A stretch of 22,517 nt of DNA from Hominisplanchenecus_A murintestinalis (GTDB lineage Bacteria; Bacillota; Clostridia; Lachnospirales; Lachnospiraceae): contig NZ_CALPCM010000041.1 in NCBI RefSeq assembly GCF_943193015.1, positions 1-22,517 on the forward strand. Reading direction: 5' to 3'. How positions within the stretch are numbered: the stretch's first letter is position 1; every line of letters starts with the position of its first letter. This document shows positions 22,177 through 22,517 of this stretch, piece after piece. The notes under the pieces are model-generated. The model made no database searches. It was not told where the DNA came from and saw only the letters and a list, made by a program, of their open reading frames with translations. Made by a program: the position numbers and the translations under genes.

Positions 22177-22248
22177 CTCCCCGAGTAGGGCTCGAACCTA
22201 CAACAACTCGGTTAACAGCCGAGTGCTCTACCATTGAGCTATCGAGGA
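22177..22248 (-). tRNA. tRNA-Asn, anticodon GTT
   Basis: The acceptor TCCTCGA pairs with TCGGGGA (one wobble) and the discriminator is G. The anticodon stem CTCGG/CCGAG holds loop CTGTTAA, giving anticodon GTT. T loop TTCGAGCC is present. CCA is not encoded. It follows the 23S rRNA with a promoter of its own. Confidence 0.95.
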
Positions 22249-22289
22249 TTATTCTGTTTCCAAGGGTATGCACCCTCAAAACCACATAC

Positions 22290-22318
22290 AGTATAACATA
22301 TTCTTTAAGACATTTCAA
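22290..22318 (-). promoter_or_regulatory. tRNA-Asn promoter
   Basis: On the minus strand, -35 TTGAAA (22318-22313) and -10 TATACT (22295-22290) are spaced by 17 bases. A short leader with a GGGTGCATACCC hairpin follows before the tRNA. Confidence 0.65.
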
Positions 22319-22336
22319 CCGGAAAACCATCTGCAC

Positions 22337-22437
22337 TCACTAAGTGCCTGTTTATCGGAAGTCCGAACTCGCTCTGCTCCTTCGAACGACCAACGCACTA
22401 AGCTCTGTCTACGCTTCGCTTGCCAGTCACTAAGTGC
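22337..22437. repeat. Repeated palindromic element in the post-23S spacer
   Basis: TCACTAAGTGC occurs at 22337-22347 and 22427-22437, with a related GCACTAAGCTC at 22395-22405. CACTAAGTG is itself near-palindromic. The repeats lie right after the 23S 3' end, where rRNA-processing stems form, so they may fold the spacer. Confidence 0.5.
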
Positions 22438-22440
22438 TTA

Positions 22441-22517
22441 TGGTCAAGCCTTCGACCTATTAGTAGCAGTCAGCTCCATGCATTGCTGCACTTCCACCCC
22501 TGCCCTATCAACCTCGT
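22441..22517 (-). rRNA. 23S rRNA, 3' end (partial)
   Basis: The reverse complement carries the conserved 23S 3' terminus: GTGGAAGTGCAGCAATGCAT, GGAGCTGAC, TACTAATAGGTCGAAGG and CTTGACC. The gene continues beyond the right window edge. The mature end is placed at about 22441 by analogy with other 23S rRNAs, give or take a few bases. Confidence 0.95.

Noticed and set aside
1..22517. CRISPR array, IS element or prophage
   Set aside because: I saw no regularly spaced repeats, transposase or phage structural genes anywhere in the window.

Overview
The window looks like chromosome of a Gram-positive gut-type Clostridia, most likely a Lachnospiraceae (inference). Reasons: clear GGAGG-type ribosome sites, TTGACA/TATAAT promoters with 17-base spacing, Rho-independent terminators, tRNA genes without encoded CCA, a Bce-type two-component system, secreted proteins with BspA-like leucine-rich C-termini, and a bacterial acyl-ACP thioesterase. 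Nearly all genes lie on the minus strand.

Layout. (1) Bases 1-1570 are accessory DNA. They hold an unrecognised partial minus-strand ORF, a 23-base inverted repeat in which both arms carry an ORF start, and then a resistance-type cassette. That cassette has a promoter, a 7-codon leader peptide, an attenuator hairpin and a short ABC-F (Lsa-type) gene that appears to be an in-frame internal deletion joining NBD1 to NBD2 inside Walker A. (2) 1576-4791 is carB, with its own promoter and no carA beside it. (3) 4927-7884 is a two-gene sucrose unit, fructokinase then amylosucrase (GH13_4), with a promoter flanked by two LacI-type operator candidates. (4) 8083-9145 holds an acyl-ACP thioesterase and single tRNA-Gln(CTG) and tRNA-Gly(TCC) genes, each tRNA with its own promoter. 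(5) 9276-9614 is an orphan FN3-like fragment. (6) 9694-12726 is a tight minus-strand operon: unknown ORF, secreted lipoprotein nuclease, BceR-like regulator, BceS-like kinase. A DUF6273/Ig/LRR surface protein lies just upstream of it. (7) 15083-15604 is a cyclophilin, the only intact plus-strand housekeeping gene. (8) 15671-20365 is a very large secreted GH2 glycosidase. (9) 20599-22139 holds two decayed genes: a frameshifted secreted protein and an AIPR-type phage-defence gene with an in-frame stop. (10) 22177-22517 holds tRNA-Asn and the 3' end of a 23S rRNA, with no 5S between them.

How genes work together. Amylosucrase splits sucrose into a growing alpha-glucan plus fructose, and the co-transcribed fructokinase would capture the fructose. 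The nuclease operon links an extracellular nuclease to a cell-envelope-stress type sensor. The GH2 enzyme and the 687-residue surface protein share a basic LRR-type C-terminal module and no LPXTG signal, suggesting a common way of staying on the cell surface. The most novel-looking items are the attenuator with the hybrid ABC-F gene, the BceRS-nuclease operon that lacks a transporter, and the paired-start inverted repeat.
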